NCBI GenBank assembly: GCA_035535015.1
Contig: DATLQU010000043.1
Coordinates: 1 to 49,870, forward strand
DNA: 49,870 nucleotides
Reading direction: 5' to 3'
From: Palsa-661 sp035535015
GTDB taxonomy: Bacteria > Actinomycetota > Acidimicrobiia > Acidimicrobiales > UBA8190
Shown: one piece after another, positions 35,601-43,782 of the stretch
How positions within the stretch are numbered: position 1 is the stretch's first letter
Layout: every line of letters begins with the position of its first letter
The notes under the pieces: generated by a model
Database searches by the model: none
Told to the model about the DNA's origin: nothing
The model's input: only the letters and a program-made list of their open reading frames with translations
Program-made: the position numbers and the translations under genes

Positions 35601-35995
35601 GGATCGATCTCGCCGGGATCGACTACTGCTATCTGGACGGCAAGACCCGCCAACGCGACGACGTCATCTCGGGCTTCCGCACAGGCACCGCTCCCGTGTT
35701 CCTCATCAGTCTCAAGGCCGGGGGGTTCGGCCTCAACCTGACCGAGGCCGACTACTGCATCATCCTCGACCCCTGGTGGAATCCGGCCGTCGAGGCCCAG
35801 GCCGTGGACCGCATCCACCGCATCGGCCAAAAGAAGAAGGTCATGGTCTACCGGCTGGTGGCCAAGGACACCCTGGAAGAGAAGGTCATGGCCCTGAAGG
35901 CCAAGAAGGCCGCCCTCTTCGCCAACGTCATGGACTCCGGTGATTTCGAATCCGGGGCCATGACGGCGGCCGACATCCAGGAGCTGCTGAGCTGA
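32660..35995 (+). CDS. SWIM zinc finger and SNF2-family helicase
   Basis: 1111 residues from the GTG at 32660, preceded by GAGGAG. A SWIM zinc finger lies at about 75-90 (CTCPMEINCKHAVALL), then a long SNF2-associated N-terminal region. The ATPase follows: LRPYQLTGFNWLAFLYEH, Walker A DDMGLGKT (about 675), VVAPTSVVGNW, LFLDEAQFAKN (DEAQ box), TGTPIENNLMELWSLL, VFSQFTRFL, LKAGGFGLNLTEADYCII and DRIHRIGQ. It is the standard bacterial SWIM-SNF2/HepA-like translocase, probably acting on DNA or protein-DNA complexes. All helicase motifs are intact. Confidence 0.95.
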   Translation: MLTPADTQSLRRLVGSATFTRGQAYARQGAVRSVAWKKDRTRASGKVQGANLAPYAVSIILRRSTSDRLIDIDAVCTCPMEINCKHAVALLLAGTAPLAATRATPAKKPRSGTDQKPTARRAPKRPAWESSLQTLMSATTSGPSGSEPGEIGLQFELVMTPPKLASRQNSSAPGVRVRPVLRSRSGHWVKTGISWSRLEYASYGRWGPGRHAEHLTILTELLALSRLSRARSYYNPADETLWLETVNSRRLWDLLVEARDLELPLLHAGRMPGPIDLRVSPAAVTLDATRHGDGLELRPHVGVDGHEVPLGSSLLIGRPAHGIAWWHDPVHPPGAAVLLTLAPFAAPLDEGLRRFLGSTPLAVPRSDEERFLRDFSPRLRRRIDVRSSDASVDLPELPPATIGLTVTHDGGHRLELTWTRGSPGNGSGEGLWDPLVGAGDTVAETAIIDAVTTLLGSGSVPELLEITPFGVRLAEEAVLLGMSAVTFLTELLPGLLELDGVEIEHHGTVLDYREVLDPPVVSLGGSPSADSDWFDLSVTVSVEGEDVPFAELFVALAEQRSHLILPSGTFFSLDRDELLQLAELIAEARTLGDESAGSVRLSRFQASLWEDLQRLGVVTAQARQWEDSVRALNQATTRIDHAVPASLDATLRPYQLTGFNWLAFLYEHRLGGVLADDMGLGKTIQALALMCHTKARGLSTSPYLVVAPTSVVGNWASECRRFAPGLDVVTVTETEARRGLALEKMAAEVDLVVTSYALFRLEYDHYATIDWAGLFLDEAQFAKNRASQAYRSAKMLPAPFKLAMTGTPIENNLMELWSLLSITAPGLFASPDRFTEHYRIPIEKKADSERLIQLRRRVRPIILRRTKEQVVRDLPAKQEQVLELDLNAKHKKLYQTYLQRERQKVLGLIGDMQKNRFEIFRSLTLLRQASLDMSLVDAKHAKVPSTKLDALMEMLEDIVADGHRVLVFSQFTRFLTLARRRIDLAGIDYCYLDGKTRQRDDVISGFRTGTAPVFLISLKAGGFGLNLTEADYCIILDPWWNPAVEAQAVDRIHRIGQKKKVMVYRLVAKDTLEEKVMALKAKKAALFANVMDSGDFESGAMTAADIQELLS

Positions 35996-36055
35996 CTGTG
36001 ATGATCGATGCCGAAGCCTCCGTATCGATCATCCCGCCCCTGGCCCACCGCTCCG

Positions 36056-36530
36056 TCACGTCAGGGTGAACGTCGTGGTGGCCTGGCTGGCACCCGAATC
36101 GGCGCCCTTGACGGTCTTCTGACCGAGGACCCCGGCCCGGCCCCGCCGTGGGATCGTCCCGTTGCCACTGAACGTCCCATCGCTCGCCACCGTCGCCGTG
36201 CACAGGGTGGAGCTGGCCCGCTTGGGCTTCTTCTTGCCCGAGAGGTAGCTGATGGTCGCCGTCTGCCCGGGAGTGAAACCGGTGCCGCTGACGTGTTGGT
36301 CAGGTTCTGTGTGGTCAGGTTGGAGAAGAGCCCGGTGGCCGTGAACTGCTGGGTCTGGCCCTGGGCGATGGAGGTCAGCGCCGGTGTCACGGTGATGGAG
36401 AGAAGCATCGGCGTGCCGAGTGCCTGTGCGGAATCGGCGACCCCGCCCCGAGCAAACCCGAGACACACACCGCCGAAAGAAGACGCCCCCCGGTCCCGAG
36501 CCACGTGCTTCGTTTGCCCCGCATTGGCAT
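36056..36530 (-). pseudogene. Small secreted Ig-like-domain protein, frameshifted
   Basis: From the ATG at 36530 a signal peptide is visible (RLLSAVCVSGLLGAG). The mature part then continues in another frame (VADSAQALGTPMLLSITVTP, TSIAQGQTQQFTATGLFSN), a Big_2-type start. The third piece (HVSGTGFTPGQTATISYLSG, TLCTATVASDGTFSGNGTIP, ATTTFTLT) lies in a third frame and ends at 36056. The first shift is one base short at a GGGG run near 36,460. The second, near 36,290, falls where most of the Big_2 domain should be, so sequence was deleted there. A real pseudogene is likely. Confidence 0.6.
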
Positions 36531-36658
36531 CCCCCGACCCGATCGACTGGCTGCTCCCTATGAGCAACTAGTCAAGGAGAGTCTCTGACCTCGGTCAGGG
36601 ACCGTGCTACGGAGACACCACCTGTCACGCGTCCAGGTGTTTCCACTCGTCTCGGGTG

Positions 36659-39600
36659 CTACCCCTTCATGACGTAGGAGTAGGGGATGGCCGCCACCGT
36701 GTCGGCGTTGGGGGCCAGGGTCCCGTACACGGAGAACAGGCTGTCGTCGTCGAGGTAGATCACGCCCGACACCTTGGTGCCCTTCGGGCCCGTCGGCGCG
36801 ATGACCACCGGGATGACGGCGCTCTTGCCCGGTTGGACGATCACCGGGCTCACCGTCAGAGGTGCACCGACGGCCGCCTGCCACAGGTCTCCGGTGAAGG
36901 AGCTGACGGCGGGGTCGAAGCCTTGCGTCGTGGCCGTGAGCGTCGTGTCCACCATCTCGGGCGCGGCCCCGGTGGGGCCGAAGGGCCCGATCACATCGGG
37001 AGCGAGGTCCCACACTCCGGCCGAGACCGGTGTGCCCGTCGCACTGGCCGTCACCGACGTCCCCTGACCCGACACCACATCGGGGTCGCCGGTGGGCCCA
37101 CCCAGATCGAACTGGATGGGCTCGGTTCCCGCCGCCGTGGCGGTGCCGTCGATCTCCGTCGTCTGACTCGGCACCAGATAGAAGGGGATGCTTCCGAATG
37201 CGCTCAGCGGCACGGTGGCCTGAGCCGAGGAGATCGAGGGCAGCTCGTACTGCGTGGTGGCCACGGTCCGGCCGTCGATGAAGTACGCCTCCGGGGCAAT
37301 GCCGGTGTTGGTCACCTTGACGTCGACCACCGCCGGGTTCTCGGCGTTGATCCGTCTCCCGATGGGCAGCCCCACCGTGCTCACCACGGGGGCGTTCTGA
37401 TCGACCGACACGGTGAAGGGCTCACTGAGCGCCGTCCCCGACACCGTGGGGGCGAACACGACGATCAACGTCCACCGGCCCGCCGCCGGATCGACCACGT
37501 GCAGGCTCGTTCCCAGACTGTTGGTGTAGTAGAGCTGGCCGCCCTGCAACGTCACGATGCCGTTGCTCTGGGAGGCCTGGGCCTGACCGGACGGATCGAC
37601 CAACCAGCCGTAGGTCTGGTTGTTCGGGTTGTCGGCCAGCTCGATCGAGGCGTTCAGCGCAGGCTGCCCGGACGGCACGTCGACCTGGTAGTAGTCCGTC
37701 ACCCCGGTGAACGACGCCCGGCCGTTGCCCCCGGTGAGGACGCCGGTGAACGACGTCGGACCGCTCGGCACGAGCGACCGCAACGTGACGGGGACGGCCA
37801 GCGACGCCTGTGACGACGACGAGACCACGAGCGACCCGGACGTGTCCCCGGGCGTGGCCGGCATGGGCACCGACAGCGTGACCGGCTCGCTGGCCCCGGG
37901 GCCGATGGTCAGGCTGGGGGCGCTCACGGTGCCGAACGGTTCGTAGTTGGCCACGCTCGCTCCGAAGATCACCTTGCCCGTGGTCCCCCCGTCGGCGCTG
38001 TCACGACTCCAGATGTACGCCGTCCATGTCCCCGGCGTCGGGTCGGCCACCTGGGCATCGCCGTAGTTGCCGACGCCCTGCGGGAGCGAGTAATCGGCCA
38101 GCTGACCCGAAGGGCTGATCAGGGCCATCCGGACCCGGGACGACAGCGCACCCGATGCCCCCTGGAAGGCGATCGAGCCGTTCAGCCGGTCCACTCCCGA
38201 CGGCACGGCAAAACTCACCGTCTGGTAGTTGTCGGTGATCCCCTGATAGTCGGTGCTGTGCGGACTGGACGTGTCGCTCAGGGTCACCGTGGCCTTCTTC
38301 ACCGGTGCGTAGCTGCCCAGCGTCCGGCTGGAAACCGACACCGTCTCGGGCGTCGAACCCAGGTTGGTGAGCTGCTCGGTGAAGCTCTCGGACGTTCCCC
38401 CCGCGGCGCTGGCGTTGAACTGTGCCGTGCTCTCGAGAAGGGTGTCGGGCACGGGGGTCGCCGTCGGGACCTGGTACGCCTCGGCCGCCAGCACGGCCCG
38501 GTAGGCGTCGACGAGCCCCGACCCCTGCTCGTCGGCGGGGGCGGCGATGTCATCGGCGGTGCTGGTCAGGATCTGCTTCACCAACGCCGGGCTGGGGACG
38601 GCACCGCTGTGGGTCTTGGCATAGGCCTGGATCACCAGCGCGGCGACCCCGGCCGTGAGGGGCGCCGACTCGCTCGTCCCTCCACTCTCTTCCACCGGTG
38701 ACCGTTTGCCGGCCAGGTCGAAGCACTCCCCGAACTTCCTGACCTTGGTGGTGCACAGGGCCCAGTTGAGCTCGCCCGGCGCCACCAGGGAGATGGTGGC
38801 CCCGTTCTGGTCGAAGCCGCTCGAGCTGAGGGCGCTGATGTTGTTGTCGAGGTAGCCCGTCACCCCCGGGAACTGGAAGCCGCCGTATCCGATCTGCGCC
38901 GGCAGCTGGTACGTGGTCGACGCGCCGGCCGAGATCACGTTCGGGTCGGTGGACGGTGTCCCGATGGTGCTGGTCACGCCGGCATCGCCGCTCGACACTG
39001 TCACCGTCGTCCCCGCCGCCACCGCGGCGTCGTTGGCCGCCTTGATCAGATCGAGGCTGGCCTGGTCGTCGGGGTAGAAGTTGTTGCCGAGCGACTCGTT
39101 CAGCACGTTCACGTGGTCGACGGACACGGCGTAGTCGATGGCCTGAAGGAACGACGAGTTGAAACCGGCGTCCTCGGCTCCGAAGATGTCCAAGCCGACG
39201 AGGCTCGCTCCGGGGGCCACACCTTCGACCCGGATCCGGCACGGCTGGTTCAGAGCCAGGGCGCTGTAGCGGCTGATGTTGTAGACGTTCCGGCCCTGGG
39301 CGGCGATGGAGCTGGCGTCGAGGAAGGCCTCGGCCCCGCCGGTCGGCACGGCCGTCCCCTCGCCGCTGAAGTCCTTGTAGTCCACGAAGACGTGACTGCC
39401 GTCGGCCCGGATGAAGTCGGTGTTGTTGATGTCGAGGCCGTCGGCGATGAAGGCCACCGTCACCCCCGAACCGTCGATCCCGAGCGAGCGCGCCGTCCCC
39501 ACGTTCGGCGTCGCCGCGTCGGCATGGATGGCGGTGAGCGCCTGGGGCTCGAGCAGCGGGGGCTCGCCCTTGGCCGGGCAGGTCCCGGCCGGCGGGGTGC

Positions 39601-40066
39601 GGGAACCGGAGCCGGCCGCGCCCGCCGTGGGCGGAGCGTCGAAGGGACTGGCCAGCTTGATGATCTGGTCGGGCACGACCTTGGCCACCGCCGGGTCGGC
39701 CGCCAACCGGGCCGCCTCGCCCGGCGACACCGTGGCCGACACCGCGTTGATGCTGGTGTAGGAGTGGACATTGTGGGCGTTGGTCTGCTTCAGATCACCG
39801 AGGATCGGACTCTGCAGGCCGTTCACCACGGCGGACCGGTTCTTCACGTCGGCGCGCGAGGCCGGGAACTGCGACACCTGGTCCTTCAGCACGACGATCA
39901 CCCTCCGGCTGACGTCGGTCGACAGAGCGGCCGCCGCCGCCGCGCTCAACGGCGCCTGGCTCGCCACCGCCGACGCGGCCGAGACCGCCCCCGAAGTCAC
40001 CAACGGACCGGTCACCAGCAGGAGGGCGAACGCACCCGTCACCCACGCAATCGTTGACTTCCGCAC
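36659..40066 (-). CDS. Large secreted S8-family (subtilisin-like) protein, possibly lacking the catalytic His
   Basis: 1135 residues from the GTG at about 40066 (GGAGGG upstream). A signal peptide (WVTGAFALLLVTGPLVTSGA) and an I9-like propeptide (RRVIVVLKDQVSQF, SINAVSATVSPGEAARL) precede the S8 domain: Asp in VTVAFIADGLDI, oxyanion Asn in LNESLGNNF and Ser in GGTSESAPLTAGVAAL. Where the HGTHVA box is expected the sequence reads AEAFLDASSIAAQG, with no His. The C-terminal half has several beta domains (PPC-like and Fn3-like). It is exported and probably cell-wall associated. It may be a non-proteolytic or altered subtilisin. Confidence 0.85.
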   Translation of the reverse strand: MRKSTIAWVTGAFALLLVTGPLVTSGAVSAASAVASQAPLSAAAAAALSTDVSRRVIVVLKDQVSQFPASRADVKNRSAVVNGLQSPILGDLKQTNAHNVHSYTSINAVSATVSPGEAARLAADPAVAKVVPDQIIKLASPFDAPPTAGAAGSGSRTPPAGTCPAKGEPPLLEPQALTAIHADAATPNVGTARSLGIDGSGVTVAFIADGLDINNTDFIRADGSHVFVDYKDFSGEGTAVPTGGAEAFLDASSIAAQGRNVYNISRYSALALNQPCRIRVEGVAPGASLVGLDIFGAEDAGFNSSFLQAIDYAVSVDHVNVLNESLGNNFYPDDQASLDLIKAANDAAVAAGTTVTVSSGDAGVTSTIGTPSTDPNVISAGASTTYQLPAQIGYGGFQFPGVTGYLDNNISALSSSGFDQNGATISLVAPGELNWALCTTKVRKFGECFDLAGKRSPVEESGGTSESAPLTAGVAALVIQAYAKTHSGAVPSPALVKQILTSTADDIAAPADEQGSGLVDAYRAVLAAEAYQVPTATPVPDTLLESTAQFNASAAGGTSESFTEQLTNLGSTPETVSVSSRTLGSYAPVKKATVTLSDTSSPHSTDYQGITDNYQTVSFAVPSGVDRLNGSIAFQGASGALSSRVRMALISPSGQLADYSLPQGVGNYGDAQVADPTPGTWTAYIWSRDSADGGTTGKVIFGASVANYEPFGTVSAPSLTIGPGASEPVTLSVPMPATPGDTSGSLVVSSSSQASLAVPVTLRSLVPSGPTSFTGVLTGGNGRASFTGVTDYYQVDVPSGQPALNASIELADNPNNQTYGWLVDPSGQAQASQSNGIVTLQGGQLYYTNSLGTSLHVVDPAAGRWTLIVVFAPTVSGTALSEPFTVSVDQNAPVVSTVGLPIGRRINAENPAVVDVKVTNTGIAPEAYFIDGRTVATTQYELPSISSAQATVPLSAFGSIPFYLVPSQTTEIDGTATAAGTEPIQFDLGGPTGDPDVVSGQGTSVTASATGTPVSAGVWDLAPDVIGPFGPTGAAPEMVDTTLTATTQGFDPAVSSFTGDLWQAAVGAPLTVSPVIVQPGKSAVIPVVIAPTGPKGTKVSGVIYLDDDSLFSVYGTLAPNADTVAAIPYSYVMKG

Positions 40067-40231
40067 CGGATGCCCCTCCCTCCACCGGAGCCACAGGGCC
40101 CGGATCCGTCCGCCGTCGAGACCATCTCGGTCGCACCCGATACCCGTCTTCCGGGCCGGGAAACGCACGCCGCGTCCGAATCGATCGTAACAACGCCAGT
40201 GCGAATCGCAACAGGGGCGTCGCAATCTCGG

Positions 40232-41146
40232 TCAGGCGGGAACCACCGGCCGGGGAAACGGCCCGGCCCGGGCCACCTGTCCCGGCAATGCATGACCGAG
40301 GGCGCCGGCCAGCCAGTGCGAGGCGTCGAGCAGCGCGTCGAGGCGCACTCCCGTCGCGACACCCATCCGGTCGAGCAGGTGGACGAGGTCCTCGGTGGCG
40401 ATGTTGCCCGTGGCCCCCGGCGCGAAGGGACAGCCGCCGATGCCACCGATGCTGGCGTCGAGGGCGGCCGCCCCAGCCGACAACGCGGCCACGGCGTTGG
40501 CCAAGCCGGTGTTCCGGCTGTTGTGCAGATGGACCCGCACCGGCAGCCCCGTGTCATCGGCCACCGACCCGACGAGCGAGGCGACCTGCGGCGGGACGCC
40601 GCAGCCGATGGTGTCGGCCAGCGCGATCTCGAAAGGCCCGGCGGCGGCCACCCTGAGCGCCAGCTGCCGGACACGGCCGGCATCGACCTCGCCCTCGTAG
40701 GGGCAGCCGAACGCCGCGCCCAGGGTGACCGAGGCCGGCACCCCGGCCGAGGCCGCCCCGGCGGCCACCCGGTCCCACATGGCGAGCGCCGTCTCCACCG
40801 CCATCCCCTGGTTCTTGGCCGAGAAGCCGTCGGTCACCAGAACCACCACGTTGACCTCGTCCACCCCGGCGGCCAGTGCCCGCTCGAGGCCCCGCTCGTT
40901 CAGCACCAGCCCGGCCAACCGCACGCCGGCCCGGCGGGTCACCCCGGCCAGCACCTCCTCGGCGTCGGCCATGGCCGGCACCCGGTCGGGCCGGACGAAA
41001 CTCACCGCCTCGATCCGCCGTGCCCCGGCGGCCATGGACCGTTCGATCAGTTCGATCTTGGACGCCGTCGACAGCCGTGTCGCCTCGTCCTGCAACCCGT
41101 CGCGTGGGGACACCTCGACGATCTCGACCGCCTGCGCGTCCGTCAC
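40232..41146 (-). CDS. Hydroxymethylglutaryl-CoA lyase-like enzyme
   Basis: 304 residues from the GTG at 41146, 14 bases after the upstream stop; the frame extends further into the upstream gene and is not used. HMGL-like TIM barrel motifs: VSPRDGLQDE (metal Asp and catalytic Arg), FVRPDRVPAM, LGAAFGCPYEGEV, ADTIGCGVP, VHLHNSRNTG (metal His) and the mobile loop GGIGGCPFAPGATGN carrying the catalytic Cys. It should cleave HMG-CoA or a related 3-hydroxy-3-methyl acyl-CoA to acetyl-CoA and a keto product. With the CoA transferase across the divergent promoter it suggests a pathway for branched or C5-C6 dicarboxylic acids. Confidence 0.9.
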   Translation of the reverse strand: MTDAQAVEIVEVSPRDGLQDEATRLSTASKIELIERSMAAGARRIEAVSFVRPDRVPAMADAEEVLAGVTRRAGVRLAGLVLNERGLERALAAGVDEVNVVVLVTDGFSAKNQGMAVETALAMWDRVAAGAASAGVPASVTLGAAFGCPYEGEVDAGRVRQLALRVAAAGPFEIALADTIGCGVPPQVASLVGSVADDTGLPVRVHLHNSRNTGLANAVAALSAGAAALDASIGGIGGCPFAPGATGNIATEDLVHLLDRMGVATGVRLDALLDASHWLAGALGHALPGQVARAGPFPRPVVPA

Positions 41147-41159
41147 CGCATCACGTCGT

Positions 41160-41807
41160 TCACGAAGGCGGGAGGCTGATGTCGCGCCCGACGTCACGCG
41201 CCTCGTCGACCCCTTCCACGAAGACCTCCACGATCGGCTCGGCCCGGTCGTCGAACTCGGTCCGCAATGCCCGCGACATCACGGCGTGCTGCAGATAGAG
41301 GGCGGCGATGTAGGTGAGCTCGAGGATCTCCTCGTCAGCGAACTTTGCGTGCAAGGCATCGAACACGCCGTCGGGCACCCGGCCGCGGTCGTAGACCAGG
41401 CAGTCGGTGTAGGCCAGCACCAGACGTTCGGTCTCCTCGAAGCAGGAGGCCGACGCCCAGTGGGCGACGGCGGCGATCCGTTCCTCGGAGACGTCCAGGG
41501 CGCGCAGCGACTTGCAGTGCTGTGAGAAGACGAACTGGCTGCCGGCGGCCCAGCCGGCGCGGGCCTGGGCCAGCTCCCGCAGCACCGGGGCGAGCAATCG
41601 CTTGTCGCTCTGATAGAGACCGAAGCCCTGCACGGCGTGCTCCAGCACATCGGGCACGAGGGCGAACACCGTCCACCAGTCCCCCGGCGATCCTGTGGCC
41701 GTCCCCGGTTCGGCCACCGGGTCGCGATCATCGAAGAGGTAGTCGTACATCACCTTCACGATGGGGGCCTCGGCGTCGGCCCGCGGGACCTGGCGCAGTC
41801 GGGGCAC
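41160..41807 (-). CDS. Carboxymuconolactone decarboxylase/AhpD-like protein
   Basis: About 215 residues from the GTG at 41807, which follows the VOC gene stop by ten bases; a start at 41885 would overlap that gene by 68 bases and add a Pro-rich tail. The all-helical CMD-like pattern is visible: PVLRELAQARAGWAAGSQFV, then SQHCKSLRALDVSEERIAAV, VLAYTDCLVYDRGRVP and ILELTYIAALYLQHAVMSRA. The usual CxxC pair is missing (only SQHC), so peroxidase activity is not expected. Such proteins often sit in aromatic or acid catabolism clusters. Start choice is uncertain. Confidence 0.7.
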   Translation of the reverse strand: MPRLRQVPRADAEAPIVKVMYDYLFDDRDPVAEPGTATGSPGDWWTVFALVPDVLEHAVQGFGLYQSDKRLLAPVLRELAQARAGWAAGSQFVFSQHCKSLRALDVSEERIAAVAHWASASCFEETERLVLAYTDCLVYDRGRVPDGVFDALHAKFADEEILELTYIAALYLQHAVMSRALRTEFDDRAEPIVEVFVEGVDEARDVGRDISLPPS

Positions 41808-41817
41808 GGGCCCGGCC

Positions 41818-42387
41818 TCAGGCTCTGGCCGCGTCGGCGGCGGCGTCGACGGCGCGGGCCGGGGCGTGGCTGACGTCACCGGCATCGAGGGAGCGGGTCC
41901 AGCAGGCGAACTCGAGCAGGATGCCGTCGGGATCCAGGAAGTAGATGGACCGCACGAACACCCCGGGATGCAGATCGTCGGCGATCCCCCACTCGCTGTC
42001 GTCGTGGTTGGCCACGTCGGTGCAGTCGACGCCGGCCGCCCGCAGCCGGTCGCGGTACTCGTCGATGGCCTCGTTGGGCACGGAAAAGGCCACGTGGTTC
42101 ATCGAGCCCACGGCACTGGTCAGGCTGCCCTGGTCGGGCCGGCCGACGGGGGCCGAGATCCCTGGAGCGGCAGGCGGGGCATCGGGGAACCAGAAGAAAG
42201 CGAGGGCGTCGCCCCCTCCGCAGTCGAAGAAGAAGTGCTGGCCCATCCCGTCGGGCAGATCGATGGTCTTGATCAGCGGCATCCCGAGCACGTTCGAGTA
42301 GAAGTCCACCGTCCGCTCCATGTCCCGACACACCAGGGCCAGGTGGTTGATCCCCCGGAACTCGAAGCCGCCTCCCGACGTCGCCAT
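41818..42387 (-). CDS. VOC-family (glyoxalase/dioxygenase-like) protein
   Basis: 189 residues. Two beta-alpha-beta-beta-beta modules with the metal ligands: His in GINHLALVCRDM, His in SMNHVAFSVP and Glu in ILLEFACW, and the FYSNVLGMPL helix-strand pattern. HFFFDCGGGDALAFFWFP is common in dioxygenase-like VOC proteins. The last residues (APARAVDAAADAARA) are disordered and overlap the possible longer form of the next gene. It is the first gene of a minus-strand operon with the CMD-like and HMGL-like genes, sharing the divergent promoter with the CoA transferase. Confidence 0.88.
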   Translation of the reverse strand: MATSGGGFEFRGINHLALVCRDMERTVDFYSNVLGMPLIKTIDLPDGMGQHFFFDCGGGDALAFFWFPDAPPAAPGISAPVGRPDQGSLTSAVGSMNHVAFSVPNEAIDEYRDRLRAAGVDCTDVANHDDSEWGIADDLHPGVFVRSIYFLDPDGILLEFACWTRSLDAGDVSHAPARAVDAAADAARA

Positions 42388-42498
42388 GGCCGTCCTCCCC
42401 TACTGCCGCCGGACCCACCGTCGCCCGCCCCCGCCAATTGTGTCCAAGAGTACCGGATCCTGCCGGTTGGGAGGAGAGGAGCCTGCGCATTTCCGATT

Positions 42499-42512
42499 GA
42501 TTGCATACAATC
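42499..42512. promoter_or_regulatory. GntR/FadR-type operator candidate
   Basis: GATTGCATACAATC, a perfect 5-bp inverted repeat around CATA, with the AT-rich TTGCATACAA core resembling FadR-type GntR operators. It ends five bases before the CoA transferase ATG, so it would block the ribosome site or promoter, and it lies in the divergent promoter shared with the VOC operon. The likely binding protein is the GntR regulator at 43783. Confidence 0.6.
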
Positions 42513-42517
42513 CCTGG

Positions 42518-43780
42518 ATGAGCGCCGACCAGCCCGCCTCCGGCCCCGGCCCCGGCTCCAGCTCCAGCTCCAGCTCCGGTCCTGGCCCGGGTGGCCCGCT
42601 GGCCGGGATACGGGTCCTGGAACTCGGCAATTTCATCGCCGGCCCCTTCGCCGGTCAGCTGCTCGGCGACTACGGGGCGGAGGTGGTGAAGGTGGAGACC
42701 CCGGGCGAGGGCGACCCCATGCGGAGCTGGGGCGTCACCCACGAAGGCGAGAGCCTCTGGTGGCCGGCCATCGCCCGGAACAAGAAGTCGGTGGCCGTCG
42801 ACCTCCGCCGGCCAGCCGGCCGGGGCCTGGTCCGGCGTCTGGCCGGGCGCTGCGACATCGTTCTCGAGAACTTCCGACCGGGTCGGCTCGAGGACTGGGG
42901 TCTCGGCTACGAGGACCTCCGGGCCGGCAACCCCGGGATCATCGTGGTCCACGTGTCGGGCTTCGGCCGGACGGGTCCGCGGTCGGCCGACGCCGGCTTC
43001 GGCTCCATCGGCGAGGCCATGGGCGGCATCCGCTTCACCACCGGCGCGCCCGACCGGCCATCGGCGCGTTGCGGCATCAGCCTGGGCGACGCGCTGGCCG
43101 CCCTCTTCGCCGTCATCGGTTGTCTGGCGGCGGTGACCGAGCGTCAGCGCTCCGGGTCGGGCCAGGAGGTGGACGTGGCCATCTACGAAGCCGTGGCCGC
43201 GCTGATGGAGTCGACGCTGGCCGACTTCGAGGTCGGCGACGTCCTGCGATCGCGCACCGGTGGCGTCCTGCCCGGCGTGGCCCCCTCCAACTCCTACCCC
43301 ACCCTCGACGGCTCCGACATCCTCATCGCCGGCAACGCCGACTCCGTCTTCGTCCGCCTCTGCGCGGCCATGGGCCGGCCCGATCTGGCCGAGGACCGGC
43401 GCTTCGCCGGCCACAGCGCCCGGGGACTCAACATGGTCGAGCTCGACGCCCTCATCGCCGGCTGGACGGCCACCGTGCCGGGCGACGACCTTCTCACCTT
43501 GCTCTCGTCGCACGGGGTGCCGGCCGGTCGTGTCTACACGGCCGCCGACGTTCTCCGCGACCCGCACTACGCGGCCCGGGAGATGGTGCTGCGCGCCGTC
43601 GGCCGGGCCGGCTACGCCGTCCCCATGGCCGGCGTGGTGCCCAAGTTCTCGCGCACCCCGGGGGCCGTGGCCGATGTCGGGCCCCGCCTCGGCGAGCACA
43701 CCGAAGAGCTCTTGCGGGCGTTGGCCGGCGTCGACGACGGCGAGTGGGCCGAGCTGACGGCGTCCGGCACGGTGGCCTGA
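42518..43780 (+). CDS. CaiB/BaiF-family (family III) CoA transferase
   Basis: 420 residues from the ATG at 42518, just after the palindrome. A Gly/Pro/Ser tract (residues about 9-27) precedes the fold: LAGIRVLELGNFIAGPFAGQ, LLGDYGAEVVKVE, KKSVAVDLRRPAGR, VLENFRPGRL, VVHVSGFGRTGP and SIGEAMGG, with DVAIYEAVAALME later and VYTAADVLRDPHY. In formyl-CoA transferase the nucleophile is an Asp at the YD position before the Q-A-x-x-G motif; here the sequence is GFGSIGEAMGG, as in many paralogues, so the usual Asp is not visible. It would transfer CoA to a carboxylic acid substrate of the pathway. Confidence 0.88.
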   Translation: MSADQPASGPGPGSSSSSSSGPGPGGPLAGIRVLELGNFIAGPFAGQLLGDYGAEVVKVETPGEGDPMRSWGVTHEGESLWWPAIARNKKSVAVDLRRPAGRGLVRRLAGRCDIVLENFRPGRLEDWGLGYEDLRAGNPGIIVVHVSGFGRTGPRSADAGFGSIGEAMGGIRFTTGAPDRPSARCGISLGDALAALFAVIGCLAAVTERQRSGSGQEVDVAIYEAVAALMESTLADFEVGDVLRSRTGGVLPGVAPSNSYPTLDGSDILIAGNADSVFVRLCAAMGRPDLAEDRRFAGHSARGLNMVELDALIAGWTATVPGDDLLTLLSSHGVPAGRVYTAADVLRDPHYAAREMVLRAVGRAGYAVPMAGVVPKFSRTPGAVADVGPRLGEHTEELLRALAGVDDGEWAELTASGTVA

Positions 43781-43782
43781 CG

